A stretch of DNA of 64,000 bases from Proteobacteria bacterium DTSAM18 (GTDB taxonomy: Bacteria; Myxococcota_A; UBA796; GCA-2862545). The notes beneath the pieces are model-generated. The model saw nothing but the letters and a program-made list of their open reading frames with translations. It searched no databases and was not told the origin of the DNA. Shown one piece after another: positions 26,501 through 33,653 of this stretch (within the stretch, counting starts at the first letter, position 1; each line of letters opens with the position of its first letter). A program made the position numbers and the translations under genes. The stretch spans positions 420,897 through 484,896 of the forward strand of contig JARACJ010000003.1 in the NCBI GenBank assembly GCA_028767165.1, in the 5' to 3' direction.

Positions 26501-29070
26501 GCACCCACCACCACGTCATCGAATCCGTCGCCGTCGACGTCGCCGACCCCCGCAGCGTCGATACCGGCGAGTTGTGCCCCGAGGTCGTCTGCATCGATGA
26601 TGGCGTCCGCTTCCGAGAAGCTCGCGTCCCAACCTCCAAGGTGGATGGTCAGCCGGCCGTCGTAGCCGCCGGCCCCTACCGAGCCGCTCGGCCCCGCCAC
26701 CAGCAGGTCGTCGTATCCGTCACCGTCGACGTCACCGATGCCCTGGACCGTGCGGCCGATATCGGCCTCACCCCAACAGTAATAGTCGATGACTCCCGGG
26801 CCGTCCGATCCCTCGAGGCAGTAGCGCCACCTCTCGAAGCCCACGACCTGGGTCGCCATGTCCTCGATCTCCGCTGCCGTGACGTTGTCTCCCTCGAAGC
26901 GCCAGGCCCGGTGCCCGCCGACGAGCAGGGACGGCTCCGACGTGCCGGTGATGTCCGCTGCGCCCGCGACCGAGCTTCCCATACCCGGCGCCGAGCTTCC
27001 CTCCACCCCGAGGACCTCGTCGGACTCGACGGCCCAGCTCCAGTCGGCGTCGACGCCATCCGCACCGCCTCGGTAGACGAACACACGACCCTCGTTGGTC
27101 TGTCCGCCGTCCCACAGCGGGGCGCCCACCGCGATGTCGTCGTAGCCATCGCCGTCGAGATCTCCGACGCCCGCTACCGAGGCGGCGAACGACGTACCGT
27201 CGTGCCCCAGGTACTCGTCGTACTCCTGGTCGGACTCGTAGAGCGTCGCGTCGAGGGTCATGCTCGTGGTGCCGCCTCTGTAGACCACGGCCTGCCCTTC
27301 CATCACCCAGTTGTACCAGTAGATGCCCATGGTCAGGCCGCTCTGGGTGGACCAACGCCGCTTGCGGGACGCGACGAGATCATCGAAGCCGTCTCCATCG
27401 ACATCACCCGCGGGGGAAACCACCAACCCGAGGTGCTTGCGATACGCAGAGCCCTCCAGGATCTCGTCCGCCGTCGTGCCGGGGCCGCTCGAGCTGCCAT
27501 GGAACAGGTGGATCCGCCCGCGGTCGGAGCCATTGTCGATGACACCGAGCTGGTTGACGGGGTCGGACCAGGTCACCGTGGCGGACCCATCGTCGTACCA
27601 GGGCTCGCCGACCGCGATGTCGTCGTATCCGTCGTCGTTCACGTCGCCGATACCGGCCACGCTGAGGCCGAATCGGCCATCGCCGGAGGCGTCGGTACCC
27701 GACCAGGTCTCGTCGGCCGCGGTGGAGGGGCCCGAGGCGTCGCCGAGGAACAGCTGCACGGCCCCTCCACTTCCGAACGGGCGACCGACCACCACGTCGT
27801 CGTAGCCATCGCCGTCAACGTCTCCCGCGATGTCGACCGAGGCGCCGAACTGTCCGTCCGCCACGCCACCCGTGAGCGTGACATCCGGCGTGGTGGACAG
27901 GCCGGTGGAGCTGCCGAGATACACGAAGGCCTTGCCCTTCTCGACACCGGAGACCGTGTGGTGGGGCGCTCCGACGATGAGATCATCGTATCCATCGCCG
28001 TCCACGTCACCACTGCCGAGTGCCTGCCCGAACCACGCCCCAGCCTGGCTTCCGATCAGGGTCTGGTCCGGCGTGTCGGGAAGCCCCGTCGCCGTGCCCT
28101 CGAACACCAGCACACGGCCGGCATCCACCGCGGTTCCGTCGTCCATGCGAGGCCAACCGATCGCGACATCCTCGTAGCCATCTCCATTGATGTCTCCGAG
28201 AGACCGGACGACCGACGAGCCGACGGCATCTCCAGGCGATGAAGGCCGGTGGGACCACGTCCATGGTGCCCAGGTAGGATCCACGTGGATGGGGAACCTG
28301 GCATTCTCCGTATCGGCCACGAGCGCAAAGCCGTCGTCGGTCTGCTCGAGGGACAGGTCGAGCGCCAGTCCGTCGGCATCCCAGGCGCGCAGATCGGCAC
28401 CTTCGAGACCATGCCCCTGGCGGCCGACGCGGATCACGTCTTCGACGATCATCACCTCGGCGCCCTGCACCTCCACCTCGATGCGGACGTGATCCGCCGA
28501 GGGGGCTTCGAGCACCGTCCAGCCCTGTCGGAGGCCATCCTCCCCGTTGTCCCACCAGGATGTGACGGCCCCCTCCACGAGCTCCGCGCGGTGGAGGCAG
28601 TCGTGGCGAAGAGTCGACCCGGACGCATCTTGCACACAGTCGCCCACCTCCGGTCCCTCGGACGTGGGCTCCTCGAGTCCCGGCACGTGGCTCCGCATGC
28701 GGACAAGTCCCAGGCCCGGCGAAGATGCCAGCGGGCCCGCCTCCGACGGACCGGACCGTCCGAGGTGGGCCCACCCGTCGGGTGTCCAGCGCAGGGATAG
28801 ATCATGCACCGGCTGGTCGAGGTGGACGACACCCCCGTGCACGGTGGGCTGGTACGGCTCGAGGGCGTCCTGTGGCAACCGGCCATGGCGACGCACCTCC
28901 GGAGGGGCCTGCGGCGCTGCAGGGCGTCCGGACGGCGTGCTCGTGCTGCCTACGAGCGGACCGGTGACGCCCTCGATCGGCTCGGACCGCTCGTGACCCG
29001 TCGACCATGCCGCGGCCGCGACCACCATCACCACCAGGGGTGCGCCCATACGCCAACGGTTTCCCACCAT
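23500..29070 (-). CDS. FG-GAP double-propeller / FN3 surface protein, first gene of the coupled pair (paralogue 5)
   Basis: 1856 aa. The start at 29070 is preferred because GGGAGGA lies five bases upstream and a signal segment (MGAPLVVMVVAAAAW) follows; the frame stays open to 29199 but those codons look non-coding. The N-domain has DC-x12-CLHR and TSWWD...GLRQGWT. FG-GAP units 1-7 (about 297-715, unit 7 degenerate, ADITGTSEPSL) and 8-14 (about 782-1145) flank a linker with Cys at about 750 and 764. PKD-like (1213), Ig-like (1300), acidic linker (DTDGDGLPDGWEEEYGLD, about 1373) and FN3-like modules follow. The tail is AGCETGPGG, hydrophobic, ARRRRSGR, the most diverged of the five. The stop overlaps the start of paralogue 4. 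Confidence 0.88.
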   Translation of the reverse strand: MVGNRWRMGAPLVVMVVAAAAWSTGHERSEPIEGVTGPLVGSTSTPSGRPAAPQAPPEVRRHGRLPQDALEPYQPTVHGGVVHLDQPVHDLSLRWTPDGWAHLGRSGPSEAGPLASSPGLGLVRMRSHVPGLEEPTSEGPEVGDCVQDASGSTLRHDCLHRAELVEGAVTSWWDNGEDGLRQGWTVLEAPSADHVRIEVEVQGAEVMIVEDVIRVGRQGHGLEGADLRAWDADGLALDLSLEQTDDGFALVADTENARFPIHVDPTWAPWTWSHRPSSPGDAVGSSVVRSLGDINGDGYEDVAIGWPRMDDGTAVDAGRVLVFEGTATGLPDTPDQTLIGSQAGAWFGQALGSGDVDGDGYDDLIVGAPHHTVSGVEKGKAFVYLGSSTGLSTTPDVTLTGGVADGQFGASVDIAGDVDGDGYDDVVVGRPFGSGGAVQLFLGDASGPSTAADETWSGTDASGDGRFGLSVAGIGDVNDDGYDDIAVGEPWYDDGSATVTWSDPVNQLGVIDNGSDRGRIHLFHGSSSGPGTTADEILEGSAYRKHLGLVVSPAGDVDGDGFDDLVASRKRRWSTQSGLTMGIYWYNWVMEGQAVVYRGGTTSMTLDATLYESDQEYDEYLGHDGTSFAASVAGVGDLDGDGYDDIAVGAPLWDGGQTNEGRVFVYRGGADGVDADWSWAVESDEVLGVEGSSAPGMGSSVAGAADITGTSEPSLLVGGHRAWRFEGDNVTAAEIEDMATQVVGFERWRYCLEGSDGPGVIDYYCWGEADIGRTVQGIGDVDGDGYDDLLVAGPSGSVGAGGYDGRLTIHLGGWDASFSEADAIIDADDLGAQLAGIDAAGVGDVDGDGFDDVVVGASGAAILLSGGADGLDADDAFDLTPGTITPAAYTFGQVVSGAGDLDQDGYADVIVAAPGSGSSQGLFVYLGGPTGLSVDPDVTIPAPASSVEFGSFVTGVGDLDGDGHPDVAVSDPDHDGGKGRVLVYRGTSGGLASSEWLTISGTASDGRLGEAVVGVGDLDGDGYDDIVVGEPGHEVAGQPQGRLLLFEGGSSMDATADQLLPRGESGALGGGLTVLQDADGDGHPEVVALTGAGRLGHRVAAFEGDGSQLDTTAVWSSPPWVLPFDHATTLDAAGDINGDGYEDLVVGVSGIPGSDDESGAYLWFGGPSGLQGAPTPGVILGMSDLVLENGNAYDMSVWVYGYESADVTFTWDLGTMGGTTLDHTASLQAIEAGVHEVTLTASTDEGELSSRTVEIVVFNPPPALSADAALTADVGVEYTAQITAEGPDGVDYVYTLEQGPGGASIDPQTGALTWTPSWAEAMVSPWVLEVSATDETGVSASWTHVLVVDGGTTDTDGDGLPDGWEEEYGLDPLVDDAALDDDLDGRTNAQELADGSDPSTWEGPSTPTPVWPAEGEEVATLNPVLAWTPSEHPLAYAQTFDVQVYDDEALTNLVASVSGLTSSTWSVDPSLVEDDWGWWQVRAHDGWASSPWSDASSLRVNALSSPPDTPVQIHPPHDGVAAEDPAVLQWTPSFDPDEDALAYDIRLMEEDGALVEVATNEAAEVWSPSTTLVEDHVYQWQIRAVDEEGMASAWSDVQAFRYSLEDGAPQGLALLEPVQDAAGVSTNPTFLLRAAVDPEGEDVEHVLELDTLPSFDGADALSVALPPAEDGTIRWSPADQGLELRDRADWYVRAQAVDVGGIASAFVTGAFRVGGPDLAPGAPTLLAPAEGESMWPGQTVRFVTNLPTDPDGDAVTVAIGLFTSDVADDPVAWSEGLTGDGGVVTELPIPEGHTELWWSAQATDATGKASPWSPPRRLDVTPRAATAGCETGPGGTLGLFLGATLMGWARRRRSGR

Positions 29071-29093
29071 GCGATCCTCCCGAAATCGGCATG

Positions 29094-29099
29094 ACGGTA
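29094..29099 (-). promoter_or_regulatory. Putative -10 element TACCGT
   Basis: 24 bases upstream of the start at 29070, within GGTACC; no clear -35. It would drive the two-gene unit 29070-17999. Inference. Confidence 0.4.
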
Positions 29100-29392
29100 C
29101 CACTGATGTCCTCGTGACTTCCTGAACCAGCATGGTCCCGTCCAAGAATCGGCACACCATGGCGCCGGATCCAAACTTGCATACATCACTTTTGGCCACT
29201 GGGCTCAGATGTCACAGGTAGGACAAGACAATTGTACGCGGGGTACCCGAATCGATTGAGGTTCTGGGATCGGGGCGTCCGCCGGTCGAGCTGGCGGTGC
29301 CACCCCCCGGGCATGTCCCCACGTGCCCCTGCCCGAGCCTTCCGCTAGACACCCGACTAGAACCGTGCTCTCCTTTCGGTACCGGAGACCCC

Positions 29393-29947
29393 ATGACCGA
29401 GAGACCCCGCGGCGAAGAAGAAGTCCGAACCGCCCTCATCGAGGCCGCCATCGCGTCCTACGTCGGTGAGGCCGAATTCTCCGTCCGACGCATCGCCTCC
29501 GCGGCCGGGGTCAACCACGGCCAGGTGCACCACTACTTCGGGGGCAAGCAGGGCCTGCGCGCCGCGATGCTCCAGTTCCTCGACGACGCCCTCGACGACG
29601 AGCTCGCCGCCGCCGGCGACGACATGGTCGCGCTCATGCGGGCCGCCGCCGGCAGGCTCTCCACCGATCGCCGCTACGTGCGGGCCCTCGCGCGCCGCCT
29701 GCTCGAGGAGCCCGAGGCCGAGCACTACCAGCACGACTTCGCAGTCGTCCGCCGCCTTCGTGCCACCCTCGGCGCCGGCGACGACGAACCCTGGAACCTC
29801 GCCATGGCCGAGGGCCTCGCCCGGGCACTCGGCTGGTCGTTCTTCGGCAGCTGGATCCGCCAGGCCCTCGACCTGCCCGATGACACCGTTCGTCACCTCG
29901 AGGCCCGCCTCGTCAAGCCCTCCCTGCTCACGCCGAAGGAGGGCTGA
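29393..29947 (+). CDS. TetR-family regulator
   Basis: 184 aa, normal for TetR. The start at 29393 is preferred because the helix-turn-helix then sits near residues 25-55 (FSVRRIASAAGVNHGQVHHYF, ending in the usual Tyr-Phe), and GGAG lies seven bases upstream; the frame is open further upstream but that part looks non-coding. The C-terminal half should be a ligand-binding helical domain. It lies 64 bp upstream of, and on the same strand as, the carboxylase operon. By position it resembles AtuR or LiuR, local repressors of acyclic terpene or leucine catabolism that respond to acyl-CoA intermediates. That role is inferred from context. Confidence 0.9.
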   Translation: MTERPRGEEEVRTALIEAAIASYVGEAEFSVRRIASAAGVNHGQVHHYFGGKQGLRAAMLQFLDDALDDELAAAGDDMVALMRAAAGRLSTDRRYVRALARRLLEEPEAEHYQHDFAVVRRLRATLGAGDDEPWNLAMAEGLARALGWSFFGSWIRQALDLPDDTVRHLEARLVKPSLLTPKEG

Positions 29948-30011
29948 TGGGGTCCGCGTTTTCCCGCACCCGCGGCATCGCCGCCCCCGCTTCACACCGC
30001 ATGGAGGGTGA

Positions 30012-31631
30012 ATGACCGTCCTCACGAGCCAGGTGGACCCCGCCAGCCCGGCCTACTCCGAACACCGGGAGCAGATGCTCGACCTGGTGGACCACATCCG
30101 CACCCTCGAGAAGGGCGTGCGCGATCACGCCGCCCGGGCCCAGGGCAAATTCGACAAGCGGGGCCAGCTCATGCCCCGGGAGCGTGTCGAGCTGCTGCTC
30201 GATCCGGGCACGCCGTTCCTCGAGCTGTCCTGCCTCGCCGGCTACCAGATGCACGACGACGACGGCGAGGACGACATCGCCGGTGGCGGCAACATCGTGG
30301 GCATCGGCACCGTGAGCGGCGTGAGGGTGATGATCCACGCCTCCCAGTCGGCCATCAAGGGCGGATCCGTCACCCCCATGGGCCTGCGCAAGTCCCTGCG
30401 AGCCCAGGAGATCGCGCTGCAACAGCGCCTGCCGATGATCAACCTCGTGGAGTCCGGCGGCGCCAACCTGCTGCACCAGTCCGAGATCTTCATCGAGGGC
30501 GGCCGCAGCTTCGCCAACATGGCGAGACTGTCTGCGAGAGGCATCCCCCAGATCACCATCGTGCACGGCAGCTCCACCGCCGGGGGCGCCTACCTTCCCG
30601 GCCTGTCCGACTACGTGATCATGGTGCAGGGCCGGGCCGAGGTGTACCTGGCCGGCCCCCCGCTGGTGAAGGCCGCCCTCGGCGAAGACGCCAAGGCCGA
30701 GGAGCTCGGTGGCGCCGACATGCACTTCCACACCGCGGGCACCGCCGAGTACCTGGCCCACGACGACGCCCACGGCATCCAGATCGCCCGTGAGGTGGTC
30801 GCGAGCCTCGGGTGGAACGAGTCCCTGCCGCCCGAGCAGCTCGCCCCCCCTGCCCCGCCGCGCTTCCCCATCGACGAGCTGTGCGGCGTGGTCCCCGCCG
30901 ACCCCAAGCAGCCCTACGACGTGCGCGAGGTCATCGCCCGCCTGGTCGACGACTCCCGCTTCCTCGAGTTCAAGGCCGGCTTCGGCCCCGAGACCGTCTG
31001 CGGCCACGCCCGCATCGAGGGGCGTCAGGTGGGTCTCCTCGGCAACAACGGCCCCATCTTCCCCAGCGGCTCGGTCAAGGCTGCCCAGTTCATCCAGCTG
31101 TGCTGCCAGTCGGGCACGCCGCTCGTCTTCCTGATGAACACCACCGGCTACATGGTGGGCACCGAGGCCGAGCAGGCCGGCGCGGTCAAGCACGGCTCCA
31201 AGATGATCCAGGCCGTCGCCAACGCCACCGTGCCCCGGATCACCATCGTCCTCGGCGGCAGCTACGGCGCCGGCAACTACGGAATGTGCGGCCGCGGCTA
31301 CGACCCGGACTTCCTGTTCTCCTGGCCGTCGGCCAAGGTCGCCGTCATGGGCGCCGATCAGGCCGCCGAGGTGATGAAGATCATCACCCGCAAGAAGTGG
31401 GCCCGCCTGGGCATCCCCAACCTCGAGGAGCAGCTGCAGGAGCTCGTCGCCCACGTGGCCGGCAAGCTCAACAGCGAGAGCAGCGCGCTCTTCGCCACCG
31501 CCCGCCTGTGGGACGACGGCATCATCGATCCACGCGACACCCGGCGCGTCCTGGCCCAGACCCTCGCGATCTGCACCGAGGCCCGCCGCCGCACCCTTCA
31601 CCCCAACACCTTCGGCGTCGCCCGAGGTTGA
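30012..31631 (+). CDS. atuC: Acyl-CoA carboxylase beta subunit (carboxyltransferase), geranyl-CoA carboxylase type
   Basis: 539 aa, the full length of this family. GGAGGG precedes the ATG. It should transfer carboxyl from carboxybiotin to a branched 2-enoyl-CoA, pairing with the alpha subunit at 33654-35600. Visible family motifs are RGQLMPRERV near residue 55, ESGGANLLHQ, STAGGAYLPGLSD in the N half, and GGSYGAGNYGMCGRGYDP in the C half. The segment AIKGGSVTPMGLRKSLR fits my recollection of AtuC better than methylcrotonyl-CoA carboxylase, which has TVKGGTYYP there. Gene order (beta, dehydrogenase, hydratase, alpha) also matches atuCDEF. The substrate (geranyl-CoA, methylcrotonyl-CoA or another branched acid) is not proven. 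Confidence 0.8.
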   Translation: MTVLTSQVDPASPAYSEHREQMLDLVDHIRTLEKGVRDHAARAQGKFDKRGQLMPRERVELLLDPGTPFLELSCLAGYQMHDDDGEDDIAGGGNIVGIGTVSGVRVMIHASQSAIKGGSVTPMGLRKSLRAQEIALQQRLPMINLVESGGANLLHQSEIFIEGGRSFANMARLSARGIPQITIVHGSSTAGGAYLPGLSDYVIMVQGRAEVYLAGPPLVKAALGEDAKAEELGGADMHFHTAGTAEYLAHDDAHGIQIAREVVASLGWNESLPPEQLAPPAPPRFPIDELCGVVPADPKQPYDVREVIARLVDDSRFLEFKAGFGPETVCGHARIEGRQVGLLGNNGPIFPSGSVKAAQFIQLCCQSGTPLVFLMNTTGYMVGTEAEQAGAVKHGSKMIQAVANATVPRITIVLGGSYGAGNYGMCGRGYDPDFLFSWPSAKVAVMGADQAAEVMKIITRKKWARLGIPNLEEQLQELVAHVAGKLNSESSALFATARLWDDGIIDPRDTRRVLAQTLAICTEARRRTLHPNTFGVARG

Positions 31632-31645
31632 TCCCTGGAGTCCGC

Positions 31646-32833
31646 ATGCGCTGGACAGACGAACATCAGATGCTCCGAGACACCGTCCGCACCTTCGTCG
31701 AGAACGAGATCAACCCCTTCGTCGACGAGTGGGAGGCGGCCGGCAGCTTCCCGGCCCACGAGCTGTTCAAGAAGGCCGGCGAGCTCGGCCTGCTCGGGAT
31801 CAGCAAGCCCGCCGAGTACGGCGGCATGGATCTCGACTACAGCTACTCCATCGCCGCCGCCGAGGAGCTCGGCCATGCCCGCTGCGCCGGCGTGCCCCTG
31901 GCCATCGGCGTGCAGACCGACATGTGCACGCCCGCCCTGGCCAAGTTCGGCTCCGACGACCTGCGGGAGCGGTTCCTCGCCCCGTCCATCGCCGGCGACA
32001 TGGTCGGCGCCATCGGTGTCAGCGAGCCCGGCGCCGGCAGCGACGTGGCCTCCATCCGCACCCACGCCCGCAAGGACGGCAGCGACTGGGTGATCAACGG
32101 CTCCAAGATGTGGATCACCAACGGCTACCAGGCCGACTGGATGTGCGCCCTGGTGAACACGTCCGAGGGCGCACCCCACAAGAACAAGTCGCTCATCATC
32201 ATCCCGATGGACGCAAAGGGCGTGAGCCGCACCCGCAAGCTCGACAAGCTCGGCTGCCGCAGCTCCGACACCGCCGAGATCTTCTTCGACGACGTGCGCG
32301 TGCCCATCGCCAACACCATCGGCGAGGAGGGCGCGGGCTTCTTCTACCAGATGGTCCAGTTCCAGGAGGAGCGCCTGTGGGGCGCGGTGAACGTACTGCG
32401 CCAGATGGAGCGGGCCATCGAGCTGACCACCGAGTACGCCCGGGGCCGCCAGCTCTTCGGCGGCACCGTGCTCGACAACCAGGTGGTCCACTACCGCCTC
32501 GCCGAGCTGTCCACCGAGGTCGAGCTGCTGCGCTCGCTGATCTACCGGGCGGTCGAGATGTACGACGAGGGCGAAGACGTGACGCGCCTGGCCTCCATGG
32601 CCAAGCTCAAGGCAGGGCGTCTGTCCCGCGTGGTGGCGGACTCCTGCCTGCAGTACTGGGGCGGCATGGGCTTCATGTGGGAGTCCGAGATCGCGCGCTT
32701 CTACCGGGACGCCCGGCTGGTCTCCATCGGCGGCGGTGCCGACGAGGTCATGCTCAGCATCATCTGCAAGCTCGACGGCACCCTGCCCAGGCGCCCCAAG
32801 GCCGCGAAGAAGAAGGACCTGGTGATCTCATGA
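31646..32833 (+). CDS. atuD: Acyl-CoA dehydrogenase, citronellyl-CoA dehydrogenase-like
   Basis: 395 aa flavoprotein. Start MRWTDEHQ with GGAG five bases upstream; the frame upstream overlaps the carboxylase and is not coding. Family features are the FAD/substrate segment GVSEPGAGSDVASI, NGSKMWITNG, and a C-terminal GGMGFMWESE with Glu346 at the catalytic base position (the usual place, not the shifted one of isovaleryl-CoA dehydrogenase). YWGGMGFMWE and SIGGGADE are as I remember them in AtuD. It would oxidise a branched acyl-CoA to the 2-enoyl-CoA used by the carboxylase. Its stop overlaps the next start (ATGA), so translation is coupled. Substrate is inferred from the operon. Confidence 0.82.
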   Translation: MRWTDEHQMLRDTVRTFVENEINPFVDEWEAAGSFPAHELFKKAGELGLLGISKPAEYGGMDLDYSYSIAAAEELGHARCAGVPLAIGVQTDMCTPALAKFGSDDLRERFLAPSIAGDMVGAIGVSEPGAGSDVASIRTHARKDGSDWVINGSKMWITNGYQADWMCALVNTSEGAPHKNKSLIIIPMDAKGVSRTRKLDKLGCRSSDTAEIFFDDVRVPIANTIGEEGAGFFYQMVQFQEERLWGAVNVLRQMERAIELTTEYARGRQLFGGTVLDNQVVHYRLAELSTEVELLRSLIYRAVEMYDEGEDVTRLASMAKLKAGRLSRVVADSCLQYWGGMGFMWESEIARFYRDARLVSIGGGADEVMLSIICKLDGTLPRRPKAAKKKDLVIS

Positions 32834-33636
32834 GCGTCGGCGAGCTGCACACCCTGGCGGTGCGGGCCGACGGCCCCGTGCTGCACGTCACCCTGAACCG
32901 TCCCGACGCCCGCAACGCGATGTCGGCGGCGATGGTCGAGGAGCTGATGGAGGTCTTCGAGGATGCCGACCGGTCCAGCGAGGTCCGCGTCGTCGTGCTC
33001 CGCGGCGCCGGTGGCCACTTCTGCGCCGGCGGCGACGTCAAGGACATGGCCGCCCCGCCGCCCACCAGCGACGGCACCGACCCGGTGGCTGCCCTCAACC
33101 GCCGCTTCGGCACCCTGCTGCAGACCGTGGACGGCTGCTCCAAGGCCGTCGTGGCCGTGTGCGAAGGCGCCGTGATGGGCGGTGGCTTCGGCCTGGCGTG
33201 CGTGAGCGACGTCACCCTGGTGGTGCAGGGCGCGCGCTTCCGCCTGCCGGAGACGAGCCTGGGCATCATCCCGGCCCAGATCGCCCCCTTCGTCAAGCCG
33301 CGCATCGGGTCGTCCCACGCGCGGCGCCTGGCGGTCACGGGCGAGACCCTCGATGCCCGTGAGGCCGTGAGCCTGCACCTGGCCCACCAGCACTGCGCCT
33401 CCGCCGAGGAGGCCGATCAACGACTGGAGCAGGTCCTCGGACGCATCCTGCGCTGCGAGCCGGAGGCCGTCGCCGCCACCAAGGATCTGGTGGCCCGCGC
33501 CGGCTCCGAGCCCACGGACGAGCTGCTCGACGAGGCGGCCCACACCTTCAGCACCTTCGCCACCTCGGAGCGGGCCCAGGCTGGCTTCATGGCCTTCCTC
33601 AGCAAGCAACCCGCCCCATGGGTCCCCTCCAACTGA
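32830..33636 (+). CDS. atuE: Enoyl-CoA hydratase/isomerase family, glutaconyl-CoA hydratase type
   Basis: 268 aa crotonase fold, start overlapping the previous stop by ATGA. Oxyanion-hole motifs are GHFCAGGDVKDM near residue 65 and GAVMGGGFGLACVSD near 115, with PETSLGIIPAQ giving the Glu equivalent to crotonase Glu164. At the position of crotonase Glu144 I read Gly (GGGFGLA), as in methylglutaconyl-CoA hydratases as I recall them. In this operon it should hydrate the carboxylated product (isohexenylglutaconyl-CoA or methylglutaconyl-CoA). The atuE name rests on gene order; liuC-type activity is an alternative. Confidence 0.75.
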   Translation: MSVGELHTLAVRADGPVLHVTLNRPDARNAMSAAMVEELMEVFEDADRSSEVRVVVLRGAGGHFCAGGDVKDMAAPPPTSDGTDPVAALNRRFGTLLQTVDGCSKAVVAVCEGAVMGGGFGLACVSDVTLVVQGARFRLPETSLGIIPAQIAPFVKPRIGSSHARRLAVTGETLDAREAVSLHLAHQHCASAEEADQRLEQVLGRILRCEPEAVAATKDLVARAGSEPTDELLDEAAHTFSTFATSERAQAGFMAFLSKQPAPWVPSN

Positions 33637-33653
33637 CAGGGAATGGAGTCCTG

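Noticed and set aside
29071..29199. 43-codon N-terminal extension of paralogue 5, and similar extensions of paralogue 2 (to 12755), ktrA (to 45536) and the TetR gene (from 29297)
   Set aside because: In each case a good ribosome binding site and signal peptide or family N-terminus support the downstream start.
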